Assembly (NCBI GenBank): GCA_024349245.1
Contig: JALDNG010000533.1
Coordinates: forward strand, 1-64,000
From: Neodontobutis hainanensis
Taxonomy: Eukaryota; Chordata; Actinopteri; Gobiiformes; Odontobutidae
Direction of reading: 5' to 3'
DNA: 64,000 bases
Below the pieces are notes generated by a model. It did no database searches. It had not been told where the DNA came from and was given only the letters and a program-made list of their open reading frames with translations. Made by a program: the position numbers and the translations under genes. The first letter of the stretch is position 1. The number at the start of each line of letters is the position of its first letter. Positions 22,315 through 34,501 of the stretch are shown piece by piece.

Positions 22315-22829
22315 TGAAGAATAATAAAGATAATACAAAGTTTATTTACTTGTTCAATGAAATACATTATTAGAAACATAGCGGGATAGAGATGTTGTTT
22401 TGCTGCTTAGTTGCACAGGATGTTCTTTTACAGATAACAGCACAGTTGAACAACAGTGGAAAAACACTGAGTGCTGATGTGGCCTTAGACCGTTGCTGGG
22501 AGAAACTGAAACAACACCAGTCCAATGAGAAGACTGTTAGAATAGATTCATGCATTATCATATTGTGCCTTACATGTACTGGGCAACTCAGATGACTCGT
22601 TGTCTCTCCGATGGTCAAGAGGACAACACAGATTGTGTGTTAGAGACCTGAGACCCAGAATTCTGAATTAGCTTTCTTTTTTAGAATAAATTACTTGATG
22701 GATAATTCCTCGTCGCCTGGCTCATTTCTCTCGATTCTGAACATGCTCCAATTGTTAGACTAAAGCTTGAGTGATTTTTATATGAAAGTATAGGAGTCAG
22801 ATAGACATAGTTTAAGTTTAGTTCTAACA
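22315..22829 (+). repeat. 5' LTR of the outer provirus
   Basis: 515 bp, TGAAGAATAA to TCTAACA. It has AATAAA-like motifs and a 41-bp insertion near 22380 that is absent from the 469-bp 3' LTR. Other small differences also mark an old insertion. Confidence 0.9.
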
Positions 22830-22834
22830 ATTCT

Positions 22835-22852
22835 TGGTGACCCCGACGTGAT
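22835..22852 (+). promoter_or_regulatory. primer-binding site, tRNA-Trp
   Basis: TGGTGACCCCGACGTGAT is the exact complement of the 3' end of vertebrate tRNA-Trp plus CCA, as I recall that sequence. It starts six bases after the LTR. Confidence 0.85.
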
Positions 22853-22860
22853 CGAGGGAA

Positions 22861-23025
22861 GAGTGTCTTTGGCAGACCTGGACTTTGGTAGTCCACACCG
22901 GACTGTTTTGGTAACAGTCAGATAGGAGTTTAGGTAACTCCAAGAGTCTTTGGTAGACTAGGACTTTGGTAGTCCACACCGGACTGTTTTGGCAACAGTC
23001 AGATAGGAGTTTAGGTAACTCCAGA
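22861..23025 (+). repeat. 82-bp tandem duplication in the retroviral leader
   Basis: Two copies of a unit containing TTTGGTAGTCCACACCGGAC and GATAGGAGTTTAGGTAACTC, differing at a few bases. It lies between primer site and splice donor, where packaging signals usually sit. Confidence 0.9.
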
Positions 23026-23064
23026 CGTCTCTACGTGGACTTCTCGGACCAGGCGCCACCTCTG

Positions 23065-23075
23065 AAAAGGTAAGC
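23065..23075 (+). promoter_or_regulatory. candidate retroviral splice donor
   Basis: AAAAG|GTAAGC lies 3' of the leader duplication, matches the donor consensus and sits where retroviruses place the donor for subgenomic RNA. Confidence 0.55.
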
Positions 23076-23423
23076 ACAATACCTATTATTTAAAAGTTAA
23101 AATTGTGCCATTGATGTTTCCAAATTTGGTTCTGAGAAGTACGTGTAAAACAGTCTAAAGTAATGTTACAGTGTTAACTTACATAGGAAAACTGTAGATT
23201 GTCTTGTGTAGACATAGAATAAAGAGAATAATTGTGTCTTAGGTAGACAAAGAGCGTGATTAGTTTTATGTGACATTTTCAGAAGATAAATGACCAGGAT
23301 CCACCAAAATTAAAATTAAAATCTAAAATCTATATCTATAAGGAAATAAGAAAATTTGAAAACAACAATAAACCTAATTGAGAAATAAAATTTAACGATA
23401 TGGACGGAGAATTTCACACAGAA

Positions 23424-24761
23424 TTTATTATTTTTATTTATTTATAACAGGGACCATGCAATCAAACATAGTTACAAAACAAGTACTGCAGCTGATGTGA
23501 TGCATATAAAGTTTATAGCAAATGCTAATTCTCAACTTTTGTCCCTGGTTGGGCTTTTCTACTTTACACTTATATTATACAAACAATGACCATACACTAT
23601 AAAAAACATTATACACAACACTATACACAACTATAAACAACATTATACCAATCCATGAACAAAGTACATAACATTCATACACTCATCCATACCATTTCCT
23701 CACCATCCAATCTTCCACTCATCAATATACAATATTTAAAAAGCCAAGATTTCAGCCTAAAGGTAAACAATTTAAAATCAGATATAGTCTTAATGTCAAT
23801 GGGTAATAAATTCCACAGTTTGCAGCTCTTATAAGAAAAGGCGGTCTGTCCAAAAGTGGTCCTGCAGTATGGGATTTTAAGCTTATGGTTTAAGGAGCTC
23901 CTGGTGGCTCTCTTGCTGTTCTGTCTTTGTACAAATGAACTAAGTGGGTCCGAGCTAGATTATTAATACACTTGAATACCAATTTGAGAAAGGATAACTG
24001 ACTAAAGCTTTCAAAACGTAATAAATCATACTTTTTAAGAATGTTACAATGATGGTAACGGGCTGGCTTTTTATCCGTACTTTTTATTGCTTGGTTGTAT
24101 AATGAGCCAATCCGTTTTATGGTTGTGGGAGTGGCCTGTGCCCAAGCTGTCATACAGTAGGATATATGTGAGAATACCATAGCGTGCAGGTACAGCAGAG
24201 CTGCCTGGTTTGGGATGAAGTGTCTGATTAATTTAAAACAGTTTAAATTGTTTTGTATTGTTTTAGAAATTTTCTTTATATGTTTATCAAATTTAAGTTG
24301 AGGATCCAAAAGCAACCCAAGGTATTTAAATTCAGTTACAGTATGTATTTTTTTATTTTGAAGGTTTATTTGAAAATGTTCTATATTTAGTTTTTTTATG
24401 CTAAAGCACATGGAGAATGTTTTAGTCAGATTTAACACTAACTGATTTTGACTGAGCCACTGGTTAACCTCAGCCATACATGTAGATAGAACATCAGCAG
24501 CCTGCTCAGGTGTCCTGGTGGATGCATAAAAAACTGCATCATCTGCATAGAGCTGACAGCTAACCCCCGAGCCGACTAGCGGCAGGTCATTTATATAAAG
24601 ACTGAACAGCAAAGGTCCCAATATAGAGCCCTGTGGTATGCCCATCTTTATGTTTAAGAATGAGGATTTGTCCTGGTCTACCCTCACACACTGGACTCTA
24701 GACTGAAGGTATGATGTAAACCACTGTACTGTCTCAGAGGAATGCGATGGTTGTCCCGGGG
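23424..24761 (-). mobile_element. 5'-truncated LINE in the outer provirus leader
   Basis: ACACAGAA occurs directly at 23416-23423 and 24762-24769, a target duplication. The minus strand runs from the middle of a reverse transcriptase to a 3' end of AATAAA-like and ATAAATAAAT sequence near 23430. It lies in opposite orientation to the provirus. Confidence 0.88.
23890..24761 (-). pseudogene. LINE reverse transcriptase, 5'-truncated but open
   Basis: A long open minus-strand frame carries MGIPQGSILGPLLF (fingers/palm), CQLYADDAVFYAS (catalytic YADD), EFKYLGLLLD and later HISYCMTAWAQA. These are the ordered blocks of a non-LTR reverse transcriptase. The endonuclease and the first reverse transcriptase blocks are missing because of 5' truncation. 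After about 23890 the C-terminal part continues in another frame (down to about 23720). It is dead on arrival but relatively young, since so much of the frame is open. Confidence 0.85.
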
Positions 24762-24851
24762 ACACAGAAACAGCTAATCAAATGCCCTTGAAATTATCTT
24801 CCCACATGAAACAAATGTATCAATACATAGAAGCACAAATCCTGAGCAGTA

Positions 24852-26829
24852 TTGACACAAAAAAAACATAAGAAAGAGAAAGAAAAGGCCAAGAAGGTTT
24901 TTACTAAATTAATGCGCAGTAAAGAAGTCAAAGAACCCGGTAAGTATGATATGGAAAATCTGAGCAGACAACTAAGGAGGGTTGAATTTAAGACTGTACA
25001 AGCAGTTCAACAAGCTAAAGAGGATTTGAAAAAGGTAGGTTGGTTAAAGAAGAAAACAAATCAGAAAGACATTGACAAAAGTATGGATGATAGGAGTGTC
25101 GTACACACTTTGACTCTAGCAGCCACCGCTCTGGCTCATGTTAAAGAAATTAAGCCAATTACTAAGAAAGAGGAAGCAGCACAGAGTGACTGGAGGGTGG
25201 ATCTGGGCTGTACCCACAGCTCCCACAACCCTTTCCATCAGCTCCTCCTCCTTATGATCAGGAGACACCAGCCACAGTAAGTATGATGCCAGTCGTGACT
25301 ATAGCAGGACAGCTATTGGTGGATGAACAACCAGGACCAATGACACCTGAAGCAAGAGGAAAAATCAAAAGAAGTATAGTGAGAGAAATCCATCAGCATA
25401 ACACAATGCCTTAAAAATGAATCAGCGGCAGCATATAATTCAACATTTAATTCTAGACAATCTAAAACAGTGACAACCAGCACTCCATATCACAACCTGG
25501 TGACGTCTATGGGACAGTTGGCAGAGGAGATAGACCAGATAAGGACCACTTTAAGACAAGACCAGAGGAGTAGAGACAGGGAATCTGAAAGTGAGGTTGG
25601 ACAGAGACAGAAAGAGGAGTAAATTTAAATTTGAATTTTGCATTTGAAAGAGATAGAACAGGAAGAACAGCGTAAGATGATTAGACTACAAGAGAAAGTG
25701 GAAAGGAAGGCAAGACAGAAAGAACAGGAAAGATGGGAGGAAGAACAGAGTCAGCACACCCAAAGGAAGTTATTGTGGCAAAGTGCTGGACTGGAAGAAA
25801 ACAATAAAAGGTTCAAAGAAAAAGGGTAAGGAAAGTAGGGAAAGGACGGCCCAGACAGTTTTGTTTGACCAAGCAGTAGGTGGCGAGAGCAGTTCTAGTA
25901 GTGACAATGATAGCAGTGATGAAGAAGTGAAGAGGAAAAGTAAAAAGACACAGGAAAGAGTGGAAGGTACCAGTTGAGAAGCCACACAGGACAATTTCCA
26001 ATACTGACGACCCCTACAGGGGGTTGAAGGTATGAACCAATCCCCCTGAAAGACATGGCCAGTTTGGCAGGCCAACTCCCTCCCATGTCTGCATCAGGTA
26101 AGAGATGGATTGTCAAGTTTATTACATTGATGTCGGGACACACACTCACTGTAGGAGATGCCCGCCAAGCAATGGGTGCGTCTGTGGCCCCATTGCAAAT
26201 GAGAAATATAGAACAAATGCAGCTGCACCAGTCTCCTTCCCATATACAAGTAAACTGGATGCAAATGTCTTTCTGGATAACTGTGTAGCAGAATGGACTA
26301 CTACCAATGGGAGTTGTCATCCAGACAACTCCCCTTTAACAAGCAGAATGTTTAGGAACACGGTATTGACTGGACTTCCTGATCCAGTAAAACACAAATT
26401 ACAGGATGACCCAGACATCACAGTCTGTGAGCCTGGTAGGTTTGCTAGATATCTCAATCATCATCTGAAAACTTTTCTGGAAGAACAAACTAAGTTGGAA
26501 ACTGAAAAGGTGACTTGGAAAATAAACTTTGTCGCTTGCAACTGGCTAAACTAAGTAGTGAAAACAAGAAAGAAAAGAAGGAGGCAAAGACTGACAAGCA
26601 AATGTTCACTGGGACGGGTCAGGGTCGGGGTCATGGTCATGGTGGTAGGGATGTATCTAGAGGCGGATACGGGGGATGTGGTCATGGTTCTGCCCCTGGA
26701 ATGGGAAGGGGTTTCCAGCAGAGGCCCGAAAGAGGCTGTTTTCACTGTGGAGATCCAACCCACTGGATCAAAGACTGTTCTTTGATCCCACCACAAGGAG
26801 CAATGTTCTATGGACAACCTAGTCCATAA
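24852..26829 (+). pseudogene. gag of the outer provirus, fragmented
   Basis: The region is a chain of broken frames. Lysine-rich helical text (24852-25280) is followed by Glu/Arg-rich coiled-coil-like text (25638-25977), a capsid-like stretch (26055-26554) and a nucleocapsid with one zinc knuckle, CFHCGDPTHWIKDC (CX2CX4HX4C, near 26740-26780), preceded by Gly/Arg-rich repeats. Gag would form the particle core and package RNA. Many stops and frameshifts preclude a product. Confidence 0.8.
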
Positions 26830-27004
26830 AATATGACGGCACCGCCAGGACCTAATCCATATCAGTGTGGCCGGGTGGTCCTAACCAAAGAGGACCTCCA
26901 TGAGGTGGGGCTAGCCCATGGAGCAACCCATGTCAGGTGGTCAATATTATCAAGATTGGCCAGACATGGAAGGAAGTTATGAATAGGGAGGCCTGGGAAG
27001 CTCG

Positions 27005-27667
27005 GGAAGTACTGGCCCGGCAGAGCCAATGCTTCAAATGACTGTAAATGGAACTGGAGTCAAAGCCCATGTGGACACTGGGGCTACCCATTCATCTTTG
27101 AACACTCCAGTCCCCAAGAAATTTCATTCTGCACAGTCTGCAACACTGGTCGGCTTCTTGGGTAATCCACAGACTCTGCCCTTTACTGTTACTGTTACCC
27201 CTGTTGGACCCTGAACTGACCACGGGTCGTGGCGCTGTGTCTACGTTTCTTTTGTGGAAACCTTGGATATATTCTCTTGCCCCATACCATGAGCCACATG
27301 ACCCTACTCTCTGTACATTGTTCTATGACAGAAATGATGATGATGTCTATGCTGACATGTTTCAAGGAATTGAAAGGCAGAACTGGAACATTAAGTCCAC
27401 CTGTATATTTGTGGCTAGAGAGGGTGTAGCTGCATCTTGTGATTTGACTCCAGATAAACTATATTGGTATAAAATGGAAGCTACGGCGCGCCACATATCT
27501 CTCTCGCTCTGGCCCAAAACACTGAGGCCAGACAATTGGGTCCCATGATTAAAAGACTCCTTGCCGTTACTGATTGGCAGCCCAGCGTTACTGCTGATGT
27601 CTTATACTCACCCTCACAAAAGGCATGGAAAATCCTTGCCAACATGACTAACACATCCAGTCTTGAG
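27005..27667 (+). pseudogene. retroviral protease region of the outer provirus
   Basis: The frame at 27029-27214 contains HVDTGATHSS, the DTGA active site of an aspartic protease, which would cut Gag and Pol. The rest of the protease is scattered over other frames up to about 27550. It follows gag and precedes reverse transcriptase as in class I retroviruses. Confidence 0.78.
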
Positions 27668-28871
27668 TCTCTGTTTATTAATAGAGATCATGGCAGAGAA
27701 TTTTCAGATCATGATTCTGCTGCTGAATTACTGGCCTCATTGCCAGAAACTCTTTGGTCAAGTAGACCTTTTGATGTGGGACATTGTACCTCATGCCCAC
27801 CTATTCATATTGATTTTGAACCAGGTGTGTGTGTGACCAGACTTCAGTATAGGTGGCACTCTGATGCTGACAGTGGAATGGAGGACACCTTAAGTGGTTT
27901 GTGAGATGCTGGTGCTTTGGAAACATCAGATTCTCCTTTTAACACACCTTTGAGACCAGTTAGAAAGGCAGATGGTCTGTCTTGGCGTATGGCACATGAT
28001 CTGAGGGCAGTAAATGACATAACACTCACTCCTGTCCTACCTGTGCCTGACCCACACAGGATTGTCACCTCCCTAGGCCCACAGTATCAATGGTTCACTG
28101 TCATTGATTTGGCTAATGCTTATTTTTGCATTCCTCTGGCAGAAGACTCCAAAGACAATTTGCATTTACCTACAAAAATTGTAAGCTGCAGTATAACAGG
28201 TTGCCCCAGGGCTTTAAAAATGCACCCGGCATTTTCAATCAGTGTCTGAAAGACATGCTGGCTGATCTTGTCCTCCCCCCTGACTGTGTTCTCTTGAAGT
28301 ATGTGGATGATCTATTGATTGCAGCGAAAACAGATAACATTTGCCTTAGTGCAACAAAGATTCTTCTGTTAAAGCTAGGACAGCTAGGTTTCAAAGTGTC
28401 CAAGAAAAAGTTACAGTGCTGTAGGAAAACTGTCACCTTTCTGGAAAGAATGCTAAGTGGAAATGGCTTGTCACTGTCAACTGAGCACAGGAACTCTATC
28501 CTTACCCATCCAAGCCCTAAGACAGTCCAAGAGATGATGTCTTTTCTTGGCCTCTGTGGTTTCAGTAGGAACTACATTCCAGTGTATCCACTCTTGAGGG
28601 CCATGATCAAAGAAAAAGGTGCTAAGAACCTTAAAGCCATTCTACACTGGGATGGAGAACGGACAAAGCTTTTCTGTCCCTTGTCCAAAAACTGGCCTCT
28701 GCTGCATCTCTTGCAACACCTGATTTTCAAAACCGTTTCACCTTGATGTGTCAGTCTCACAGAATGTAGTAAATGGTGTTCTTTTCCAGAAAGGAATTGC
28801 AGGAAGATCTGTCCTCATGTATAGTAGTGACCCTCTAGATGGTGTTAAACAGAAACAACCAGAGTGCACAC
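27668..28871 (+). pseudogene. reverse transcriptase of the outer provirus, 5' part
   Basis: Broken frames carry, in order, LPETLWSSRPFDVG, AHDLRAVND, WFTVIDLANAYFCIPL, RLPQGFKNAPGIF and the catalytic LLKYVDDLLIAA, then MMSFLGLCGFSRNYIP of the connection. These blocks copy retroviral RNA into DNA. Frameshifts occur near 27905 and 28170. The gene is cut at 28871 by the inner provirus and resumes at 45838, where the text continues RYAVGLGK. Confidence 0.88.
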
Positions 28872-29294
28872 TGTAATGGGAAAATGATATTTTCCTCTTT
28901 CACATGCTCTGTGCTGTCCTTGACCGCAGCAGAATGATATGTGCACCACCTGTGCTACTGTTTTCAAACTGATACAATTGTCTTATACAGAGACAACTCT
29001 GTTTTCTGGGAAAACCAGTAAAATGCTGATTCATGTTAGACGGCTCACTCTCTGAGAACCAGTGTTTCATTTTTCTTATCTGCTGTGATTTCAGTATAAA
29101 TTCTAAGCCCGCCTAGTTAACATTGGGACTGTTCATGCAACTCTGTACACAGACAGAGTTGTATTTTCCATTCCTCCTTTTGCAAAAGATGTCTCTGAAT
29201 TCTTTTTCCTTTTTCCTTAAATAAATCACCAAAAGACATCTGTTGTTTTCTCTCAAACTTATTCCACAATAATATATTTATTTTTTCAACCACA
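28872..29294 (+). repeat. LTR1 of the tandem provirus
   Basis: 423 bp from TGTAATGGG to CAACCACA. It contains the 26-bp segment CTCTGTTTTCTGGGAAAACC and following bases, GAGAACC and GAGTTG, all shared with LTR3. Confidence 0.93.
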
Positions 29295-29299
29295 ATTCT

Positions 29300-29317
29300 T
29301 GGTGTCAGAAGTGGGAT
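29300..29317 (+). promoter_or_regulatory. primer-binding site A, tRNA-Leu
   Basis: TGGTGTCAGAAGTGGGA matches the complement of a vertebrate tRNA-Leu 3' end plus CCA. The B copy at 37594 has lost one G of the GGG. Confidence 0.82.
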
Positions 29318-30158
29318 CGAAGATTGACGGCTGGACCCGGCTGAAGGACAAGGGTGTGGCCAACCAGACCGCTCCAAGAGGTCTCCTCTTCCCCAAATTT
29401 TCTTCTGGACGGGAGGATTGTCCGATGCCGACCCTCCAATCGTCATCTCTCGATCCAACGTACTCAAATAACCTCCAAACGGTAAAATTATTACAAATTT
29501 TTTAAATTAAGAGAAAACATTTTGTAACAGTGTCTAAAGGTGATTTTTGACCTAGACCAGGAATGGTCTATTATTATTACCATAAGTCAGGATTGACTGA
29601 GCAGGATTGCCATAAAATCAGTAATAATAATTTCTGAATAGGTTTTGTGGAATCAAAAGAAAGTTTTTTCTTTTGTTTCAAGTCTGGACTGGATTGTCCT
29701 AATCTGAAAACCGAGACCGGATGGTCCTAAAATTATTAATACGGCTGGATTGCCACATAATAATTTTAAAAGGTTTTGTATCTGTATTAGAAACCCTGAC
29801 TGGGAAGGTCTATTATTGTTGATTTGAGTCTGGATTGACTGAGCAGGATTGCCATTCGACAGTAATTTCTGAAAGGGTTTTCTAGAAGCCCTGACCTGAA
29901 CGGTCTATTGTTATTACCATAAGTCAGGATTGACTGAGCAGGATTGCCATAAAATGAGTAATAATAATTTCTGAAAGGGTTTTTAGTTGTTTTTTAGTTG
30001 TTTTTTAGTTGTTTTTAGTTGTTTTTAGTTTTTGTTAGTCTTGTGTTGTTGTTTTGTGTTGGTTTTTGTTAGTTTTTGTGTTGGTTTTAGTAGTTCTAAA
30101 GTTTCTCTATAATCTGTCTGAACCTTAAATACTGACGAGTATTTAATTAATCTGAAAT
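29318..30158 (+). other. leader A with repeated GGATTGACTGAGCAGGATTG motif
   Basis: The 5' leader of internal A holds three copies of GGATTGACTGAGCAGGATTG (near 29590, 29830 and 29928) and a GTTTTTAGTT repeat near 29990-30060. The same arrangement recurs in internal B at 37610-38445. Confidence 0.8.
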
Positions 30159-31447
30159 ATGGGATCCAATACAAGTAAAAACAGTCCTGCAAAGGACTTC
30201 TGTGAATTCAATGTGATGTATATGATAGAAACCTGGCCAGGGAGTTGTGATAAAATGGATGAATGGAAGTTGTATGGTTTTAATGGACGAATGAGTGAAA
30301 GTAGTTTGACTGCTTTACGCAATAGAATACAAGATGCAGAAAAGAGACTTATGTCCAAAAAAAATCAGTAAACCCGAAGCAAATAAAGGAGATTAAAAGA
30401 CATTATGAATGTTTAGAGAAAAAGCAGCTGAAGCAAAGAAACAGAAAGAAAAAGAAAATAGGGAAAGAAATTTAAAACACTTAGATACAGTAAAGGGGCA
30501 ATTTCAAAGCATAGGTAATAAAGCAACTGATAACATAACTAATGCGATGTCCTCTTGCTTTCCGAGTCTGACCCAGCCTGTTGGTCCGGCACTCATGAGT
30601 GAAGACGATGACCAGACCTACGTCACCGCTCTCGCTGCTGCACATCTCCACAGTGAAGAAAAGGGAGGGCTCCGGAGGCAGAGACAAGCGGCTCAGACAC
30701 ATGCAGCTTCTGCAACAGCTGCTCAACTGTACCCAGATCTGACCACCCAAGCTGAAACAAACACCCTGATGAACACTGGACTGTCAAGTCCTGTCACCAA
30801 ACCTCCTCCATATGACTCTGGCACCAGTTCTAAGAACTCTAACAACCCCTTCACAACTGAACTTTCATCAGACAAATCTTTCTCCTTCCTGTCCACGTCT
30901 CACACGAGAAGCAAGACACCGTATAAGGGCTGTGTTTCAAGCTCCTATGATTGAATTTCCGAATCCAGCTCCACCACCACCAGCCCCAGACAATGAAACC
31001 GAAATACAACGCCAAAGACGACTGGCTGAACACCCTGCGTCTGTGCTTATGTATCGCTCACCAGACCCCTCAAGATGGACTCAATTAATCAAAGACAATA
31101 TACCTCCTATTAACAGAGGAGGCGCCACAGTGGGCCAAAAATTCAAACTGTTCTGTCAAGTGCACAGGCCCACCGGTGCAGAGATCCCTGGTATTCTGAG
31201 AACTATCTGCAACTTAGAAGATTACTCAAATGACCTTTGCCCAACCATCACATTTCAACAGAGGCAGAGGGCGACTAAGAGGAAGAGGTCGTGGACGTCC
31301 AGACAGAGACGCGAGTTTGAGCGACGCAGAAAGTCTCAACTGTGTTTCATTTGCGCTGAACCAGGCCACTGGGCTGACAACTGTCCCAAGAAAAGAAGAG
31401 ACCGAGCTGACCAACGCTCTGACACTGCTCTGAGTGACCCCAACTGA
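30159..31447 (+). pseudogene. gag of internal A, broken
   Basis: The first frame (30159-30371) starts MGSNTSK, a glycine and serine arrangement suited to N-myristoylation of matrix. A second frame (30409-30954) is Lys/Glu-rich, then carries KPPPYDSG, a PPPY late-domain motif that recruits NEDD4-type ligases for budding. A third (30812-31447) covers capsid-like text and one zinc knuckle, CFICAEPGHWADNC. Stops and frame changes near 30370 and 30950 separate them, and both recur in copy B. Confidence 0.85.
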
Positions 31448-31650
31448 CTGGCTGGTGATGATGAGGAACCGAGGGACTTCGCCGCAAAATGAGATGAGTA
31501 TAACACACGAAAAGGACACCACACCTGTCACTGACGATGCACACAACGCCGCACTGCTCACAAGCAATGAAGACGCTTGCAACTGATCCACTGCTTGCTT
31601 TAGTGACAGAAACCATTAAGAAACTTGAAATGACAAAAAAGCTGAAATGT

Positions 31651-32922
31651 TTAAAGGTACCTATGCTAAGTTAACAACATCGGTGTGAAAAATTACCGGT
31701 AATAAGATGTGACATCAATGGAAAAACTCTGTCATTTATGGTTGACTCTGGGGCCACAAAATCTCTGATCAGAAGAGACCAAATTCAAACTGCATTAAAT
31801 GGCAAAACAACTCACTCCATTAGTGCGAGTGGACAGATTGTTAAAGAACCATTCACAAAACCTCTATCTGTAACCTGGCATTTATCTGATCCATCAGTGT
31901 CCACTACACACAGCTTTCTGTTGTCTGAGTTGTGTCCAGTGAACCTAATAGGTCGTGACCTTATGTGCGCACTAGGAATTACCTTGTCTGCAGACGAAAA
32001 TGGTATCAAAATCAAACAAACCAAATCTGAATATTGCCTAATAAAATGTGAAGTGACCACTCCATTGTATGTGTATCAGTGGAAATTGGACCATCTGCTG
32101 ACTCCAAATGTGTTACACAAAGCTAAACAATACATGAGCTCATCCTCTGAATTCATGAAGGCAAATGCACTACATGTTACAGCGCATGTCTCCATGGGTC
32201 CAGATGAACAGTATGAAGAAAGCTGGTACCGACAAACTACTGACCGACTCATTCTGAATGGACTGTACTTTAACCAAGATTTTTGCGCTTATAATGTTCC
32301 ATTACCTCACAAACTGTCAAAGTTCTTCAAAATCCAAAACTCAGCCCCGCATGTCTCAATAGTTAAACCACATAACAAACAATGGCGTGATGTTGGTCTT
32401 TTTATGGCAAAATGTTTAAAAGCTACAGACTGGAAACAAGACCCAGATAATCCAGACATTTACCACTCTCACAAGCTTGACACATGCTATGTGCCATTCA
32501 CTGCAGGAGTCAATTGTAACCGCTCCTGCTACCTTCTTCCTCAAAATGACTCCACCCCATCTTCCTGTCACACACTCGCAAAAGTCGATGCTCAGCCTCT
32601 CAGATCCAGTGATGTGTCTCCACTGTTAACACAGTTACCAGACTCATTGTGGGCCAAACACAAATATGATGTAGGTTTAATTAAAAACTGTAAACCTCTC
32701 CAACTAACTCCAAAGTCCGAATACAGACCAAAAGCACGTCAATATCCTCTGAAGCCTGAAGCTGAACAGGGGATAAAACCAGTCTTTGACTCTCTGCTGA
32801 AAGCAGGTGTAATTGTTGAGTGCTCTGACTCTCCCTGCCGTACTCCAATTTTCCCTGTAAAAAGATCAGACCACCGGAAATGCCCACTGAGTGGCGTTTT
32901 GTCCAAGACCTGCGTGCTGTGA
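31651..32922 (+). pseudogene. protease and N-terminal reverse transcriptase of internal A
   Basis: A 394-codon open frame begins near 31738 with MVDSGATKSL, the DSGA active site of the retroviral aspartic protease. It continues through LPDSLWAKHKYDVG and ARQYPLKPEAEQGI, the linker and start of reverse transcriptase. It loses the frame at about 32880, shortly before the FVQDLRAVN block. A stop sits between gag and this frame in A at about 31685. Confidence 0.86.
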
Positions 32923-33415
32923 ACGGCTATTCACTCTCCAGCACCAATCTGTCCCAATCCATACACCATCATGTCACAAATTCCAACAACTTCAAAATGG
33001 TTCTCTGTGGTTGACGTTTCAAATGCTTTTTTCTCTGTACCTGTCCATCCAGACTCCCAGTTTTGGTTTGCCTTTGAATTTGCAGGAAAACTCTATTCCT
33101 GGTCTCGAATGCCACAAGGCCTAAATTGCGCTCCTAGCGTTTACTGTCAGGCATTACGTGACAGTCTCTTTCATTTGACACTTCAACACTGCCATTTTGC
33201 AGTACGTTGATGATATCATGCTCTGTTCAGACACGAAGGAGCAGTGTGAGACTGACACACTGCTTCTATTAAATCACCTAGCTGAGCAGGGCCACAAGGT
33301 TTCACTTTCTAAAATTCAGTTTGTAAAACAGAAAGTTCAGTTTCTTGGTCATGTCATCACTCACTCACAAAAAAGCATTACTACAGACAGGGTGACAGCC
33401 ATTGCCAACTTCTAA
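32923..33415 (+). pseudogene. reverse transcriptase palm of internal A, frameshifted at YVDD
   Basis: The frame up to 33210 carries WFSVVDVSNAFFSVPV and SRMPQGLNCAPSVY. The catalytic QYVDDIMLCSD lies in the next frame from 33197. The shift is inside TTTTGCAG and looks like loss of one T. The identical shift is present in copy B at about 41476. A further frame change and stop at 33413 is also shared. Confidence 0.88.
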
Positions 33416-33421
33416 AAATTA

Positions 33422-34498
33422 TTGACTAAGAAACAAATGCTGTCTTTCCTTGGCATGTGCTCCTACTGCAGAACTTTTATTCCAAATGACTCTACTGTAG
33501 AACGCCCACTACGTGATCTTACTCTGAAAAAAGACATGACACTTCACTCCAAACCCACATGGACATCTGAGGCTGACTCTGCATTTACTCATTTGAAACT
33601 GCTACTACAGACAGCCCCTCCATTGGCATTGCCAAACCCTGACAAGCCTTTCTTCCAATTTGTTGACGAACGTGATGATTGTATGAATTCTGTTCTCGCC
33701 CAAAAACAGGGACAGCTGCTGAAGCCTGTGGGTTACTTCTCGACACACCTTGATCCTGTTGCTAGAGGCCACCCATCATGTCTCCGTGCTTTAGCAGCCT
33801 GTGAAGCAGCAATAATTGCCTCTCGTCCCTATGTAGGCTACAGTCATCTCACCCTTTTTGCTCCACATGCTGTCTCCAACATTCTGACTGAACAAAAGAC
33901 AGCTCACTTGACCCCTGCTCGTCAGCTACGTTACAACACCACTCTTCTGAACCTACCGAATGTTGAGGTTAAATGTTGTAACACTCTCAACCCTGCTACA
34001 CTCCTGCCTCTCTCAGAGGAGGGAGAACCTCACTGTTGTCTTTCTGAACTTGACCTTATCTGTCTGCCAAGACTTGATTTGACTGACACTCCTCTTTCTA
34101 ATCCTGAACTCATTTTTTATGTAGATGGTTCAGCTTCCAAGGACCCAACCACTGGTTCTGCACACGTTGGATATGCAGTTGTGGACGATCATGCAACAGT
34201 GACGTCATCTCCTCTCAGTCCTCGGTTATCAGCGCAAGCAGCAGAACTAATTGCTCTGACCAAAGCCTGTCAATTGGCATCTGGTAAAACAGTTAACATT
34301 TACACAGATAGTCAATATGCATTTGGTGTTCTACACAACCACGCAGCACTTTGGCGCCACAGAAAATTCCTCAAATCTGATGGCAAACCCATTTCACACA
34401 AAGATTTGATTTCTGATCTTTTGGATGCAGTGCTACTCCCATCCGCCGTGGCAGTAAGTGTTCTGCACATACCTCTGCCAAAGACACAGTCTCTCTAG
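33422..34498 (+). pseudogene. connection and RNase H of internal A
   Basis: A 358-codon open frame starts with the connection block MLSFLGMCSYCRTFIP and ends with RNase H. The acidic residues appear in FYVDGSASKD, AAELIALTKA and NIYTDSQYAFG. RNase H would remove the RNA strand during reverse transcription. The final Asp block lies after a frame change at 34498. This is the longest intact domain of the provirus; B has the same length frame at 41699-42775. Confidence 0.88.
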
Positions 34499-34501
34499 GT
34501 A

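Noticed and set aside
22315..22830. A clean target duplication for the outer provirus
   Set aside because: Flanks ATAA and ATTC agree only partly; I list it as possible, not shown.
25770..26320. Minus-strand frames over the outer gag
   Set aside because: Antisense shadows of the gag region without motifs.
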